Assembly (NCBI RefSeq): GCF_014199265.1
Contig: NZ_JACIJG010000003.1
Location: forward strand, 1-64,000
Direction of reading: 5' to 3'
From: Brucella daejeonensis
GTDB taxonomy: Bacteria > Pseudomonadota > Alphaproteobacteria > Rhizobiales > Rhizobiaceae
DNA length: 64,000 bases
The notes under the pieces are model-generated. The model had not been told where the DNA came from and did no database searches. It saw only the letters and a list, made by a program, of their open reading frames with translations. Positions within the stretch are counted from its first letter, which is position 1. The number at the start of each line of letters is the position of its first letter. A program made the translations under genes and the position numbers. Of this stretch, positions 62,046 through 64,000 are shown piece after piece.

Positions 62046-62092
62046 TCGGGAACGACTTCCGGTAAAGTGAAACGCAAATTTCAGCAGGTAAC

Positions 62093-62127
62093 AAAACGCC
62101 GATCTGATTGAATCAGATCGGCGTTTT
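62093..62127. terminator. Long bidirectional terminator after uxuB
   Basis: Perfect 17-bp arms AAAACGCCGATCTGATT / AATCAGATCGGCGTTTT around one base, then GTCTTTTTG. It serves both uxuB and, with a T-rich minus side, the converging barrel gene. Confidence 0.9.
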
Positions 62128-62182
62128 GTCTTTTTGCGTATATCCAATCCTAAAACCTGTTCCCGCTTTTGGGAAACACGCT

Positions 62183-64000
62183 TTAAAATTTTCCGATAAC
62201 GTTCAGGAACACACCGCGATCATTAAGGGTCAGGTCGCGCAGATCGTCGGAGAAGGCGCCGAAATTATAGCCAGCACCAACCTTGAAGTTCTCGCCCACA
62301 TGACGATAGACGGCCAGCAATGCGCCGTAATCGGTGGTCTTTGCTTCCGGCATATGCATGACCCTGCCCTCAAGCAGCGCATCCCAGTTCTTCACGACAT
62401 GAAGATCGGCTCGGACAATGCCGAGATGAGCCGATGACGTATACCAGTCGGAAAATTCCTTGCGGTCGCCGTCCATCTGCCGTTCCCGAACCTGACCGTA
62501 ACGCATGCCATATTTGCCGCCGACCGACAGCCACGGCATCAGGTCATAGGTGAAGTCCGCCGAGAGGATATGGCTGCGCTGCGCCGGACCATATTCGTCG
62601 CCGGTAATCGCGCTGACCTGATCTTCGCCGGGAAGGTCGTAGACCCAGGCATATTTGAACAGCGCATTCAGCCGATCGTTGTCTACCGGGCGATAGGCAT
62701 AGCCGATAGAAGCATCGACGTAATCGCCGTCACGGAACGAACTATCGCCCGTGGACTCCGAAAGAACGGCATCCACATTGACCAGCAGGCGCCAATCCTC
62801 GCTGGTCTTCCAGGAAAGACCCGTCGCAAACAGATAGGTATTGCGGTCGCGGCTGCTGTCATCGGATTCCTCGAAGCGGGCCTCGCCGCGTATGCGGGCG
62901 TTGATGCCCCGCTCCTCGTCCTTGTAACCGACCGAGAGCGAAATCGCCTTGCGGTCGAAATCGGAGCGTTCCGCGCCGGTGTCCGGATCAACCGTATCGT
63001 CTTCCACCGAGCCTGCCTCGAAGCCGCCATCGACGGTCCAGACCTTGTCCGGCGTATAGATCACGCCATAAGTCTTGGTGAGCGACATGCGACGACCGAA
63101 GAGGTCGTAATTGTTCTCCGCATAGGTCGAAAGCGTATCGTCGAGCTTGCGCCGCATCCCGAGAACGAAAGTCCCCTTGTCGACACCGTCGAGATCGTAG
63201 CTGCGGTCGAGGTCGAAGGCGCGATCCGGGTCGAGCCGGTAGCCGAAATAGTAATTGTCGGACGCGGTTGGCGAATAGTTGATCGCCGCCAGTCCGCCCA
63301 GCCCGCTGTTGCCGTAGGAGATCTCGCCTTCGAGACCGATCTTCTCCGTCAACTGATATTTCGTGCCGACACCCAGCCGGTCATTGCGGCGCACGTCGCC
63401 ATCGCGTGATAGCGTGCCCTGACCGAAGACATAATATTTATGGTCGGCATCGGGCGCATAGTCGAGCCGGACACCGGCGTCCAGCCTTTCGCCGTCATAG
63501 CCGCTCTTGCCGGAATAGACCGCGATGGGCGAGCGCAGTTCCGTATAGGAAATGCCGAAGGAAGCCTTCCAGTATTCATTGAACTGATGACTGACCGTCG
63601 CCTCGCCCTTGCGTTTGGTGCGGCCTCCGGTTTCGCGCTCGTAGAATTCGTCGTAATCGCGCCCTTCCCTGTAATCGTCGTAGGTGAACTTGAGATCGGT
63701 GTCCTTCGTCAGTTCTATATCCGCATGAGCACCCCAGATGCGTTCATCCACCAACGCCTGCTCGGCAAGCGTTGAAAAGCCTGCCTGCTTTTCCCCATAA
63801 TAACCGCCGACCGTGCCCTTGATGCCGCTTCTGGTTATGTCCTCCAGATCGATCTGGCCCTTCGTTCGCCACGCCATCGCCGCACGGTCACGCGTGCCGG
63901 TTGTCGTGACATCGCTCAGCGTAAGGCCACCGTCGGTCGAACGCGACAGGCCGAAACCCGGCCCCTTGGAACGGGAAACTTCCGCCTCAAGGAACGTCTT
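62183..64000 (-). CDS. Large outer-membrane beta-barrel protein, C-terminal part (5' end outside window)
   Basis: The frame is open from 64000 to the stop at 62183, 605 residues, with no start needed inside the window. The sequence alternates polar and aromatic residues in many strands (WKASFGISYTELRSPI, KYYVFGQGTLSRDGDVRRNDRLGVGTKYQL, ADFTYDLMPWLSVGGKYGMRYG) and ends VFLNVIGKF with the terminal Phe of barrel proteins. At least 20 strands can be guessed. Whether the missing N-terminal part is an autotransporter passenger or another domain is unknown. Confidence 0.75.
   Translation of the reverse strand, partial: KTFLEAEVSRSKGPGFGLSRSTDGGLTLSDVTTTGTRDRAAMAWRTKGQIDLEDITRSGIKGTVGGYYGEKQAGFSTLAEQALVDERIWGAHADIELTKDTDLKFTYDDYREGRDYDEFYERETGGRTKRKGEATVSHQFNEYWKASFGISYTELRSPIAVYSGKSGYDGERLDAGVRLDYAPDADHKYYVFGQGTLSRDGDVRRNDRLGVGTKYQLTEKIGLEGEISYGNSGLGGLAAINYSPTASDNYYFGYRLDPDRAFDLDRSYDLDGVDKGTFVLGMRRKLDDTLSTYAENNYDLFGRRMSLTKTYGVIYTPDKVWTVDGGFEAGSVEDDTVDPDTGAERSDFDRKAISLSVGYKDEERGINARIRGEARFEESDDSSRDRNTYLFATGLSWKTSEDWRLLVNVDAVLSESTGDSSFRDGDYVDASIGYAYRPVDNDRLNALFKYAWVYDLPGEDQVSAITGDEYGPAQRSHILSADFTYDLMPWLSVGGKYGMRYGQVRERQMDGDRKEFSDWYTSSAHLGIVRADLHVVKNWDALLEGRVMHMPEAKTTDYGALLAVYRHVGENFKVGAGYNFGAFSDDLRDLTLNDRGVFLNVIGKF

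Noticed and set aside
1-64000. CRISPR array, prophage or conjugative element
   Set aside because: No spaced direct repeats, cas genes, phage structural genes, integrase or transfer genes were seen; the only mobile signal is the IS end at the left edge and the palindromic repeats.

Overview
The window looks like a Brucellaceae chromosome (Brucella sensu lato, including former Ochrobactrum). The grounds are moderately high GC, alphaproteobacterial protein types (type II glutamine synthetase, plant-type glutamate-cysteine ligase, RsmE starting MRANYRMQR), Rhizobiales-type GAGCG/CGCTC and GCATGATCCCC palindromes, and many short palindromic repeats, one of them touched by an IS5-family element. 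Species and replicon cannot be fixed from the sequence alone.

Layout. 1-425: tail of an IS5-family transposase ending on the CTAG of a palindromic repeat, then further repeats. 0.4-5.0 kb: nucleoside-type (BMP) ABC importer, convergent with a Tat-exported amidohydrolase. 7-21 kb: mostly housekeeping genes: typA, mgtE, an M3 oligopeptidase, a MarR-controlled aromatic-acid efflux operon (FUSC/DUF1656/HlyD), rsmE, gshA, an L,D-transpeptidase lipoprotein, and a VOC/DUF1737/CitE-like cluster. 21.5-31 kb: leuD, a zincin, the ohr/ohrR pair, two overlapping micro-genes, asd with a Thr/Lys/Ile-rich leader peptide, an MHS transporter with a large loop, ada and leuB. 31-39 kb: Trm112-like protein, Lon N-domain protein, thioredoxin-TPR protein, a prolyl-tRNA editing domain protein, tRNA-Gly(GCC), DUF3597, glnII behind a sigma54 promoter, an EamA transporter, a likely sRNA and a DUF930 protein.

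39-49 kb is an accessory sugar-alcohol locus: a ribose-type ABC importer, an SDR resembling D-threitol dehydrogenase, a DhaK/DhaL kinase pair, then a SorC-type regulator fused to a second complete DhaK domain, followed by a second DhaL. The inferred flow is uptake of a tetritol or similar polyol, oxidation to a ketose, and phosphorylation by Dha-type kinases, with the fusion protein plausibly sensing the pathway. Palindromic CTAG elements interrupt this operon and an SDR fragment marks its left edge.

49-62 kb holds a CSS-sensor EAL phosphodiesterase, a TAXI-TRAP transporter with its DUF1850 partner, and a hexonate/hexuronate operon (DctP/Q/M TRAP importer, IdnD-like dehydrogenase, UxuA, UxuB). 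This operon is consistent with L-gulonate or L-idonate and D-fructuronate/D-mannonate being converted to 2-keto-3-deoxygluconate. Its only visible regulator is a 39-residue GntR-like remnant. The window ends inside a large outer-membrane beta-barrel gene.

Main points for a second look: the SorC-DhaK fusion locus; the asd leader peptide (candidate attenuator); a strong hairpin directly after each of the four ABC/TRAP solute-binding-protein genes; the orphan structured RNA at 37.9-38.1 kb; the CTAG-bounded palindromes and their relation to the IS; and the overlapping micro-genes at 24.8-25.1 kb.
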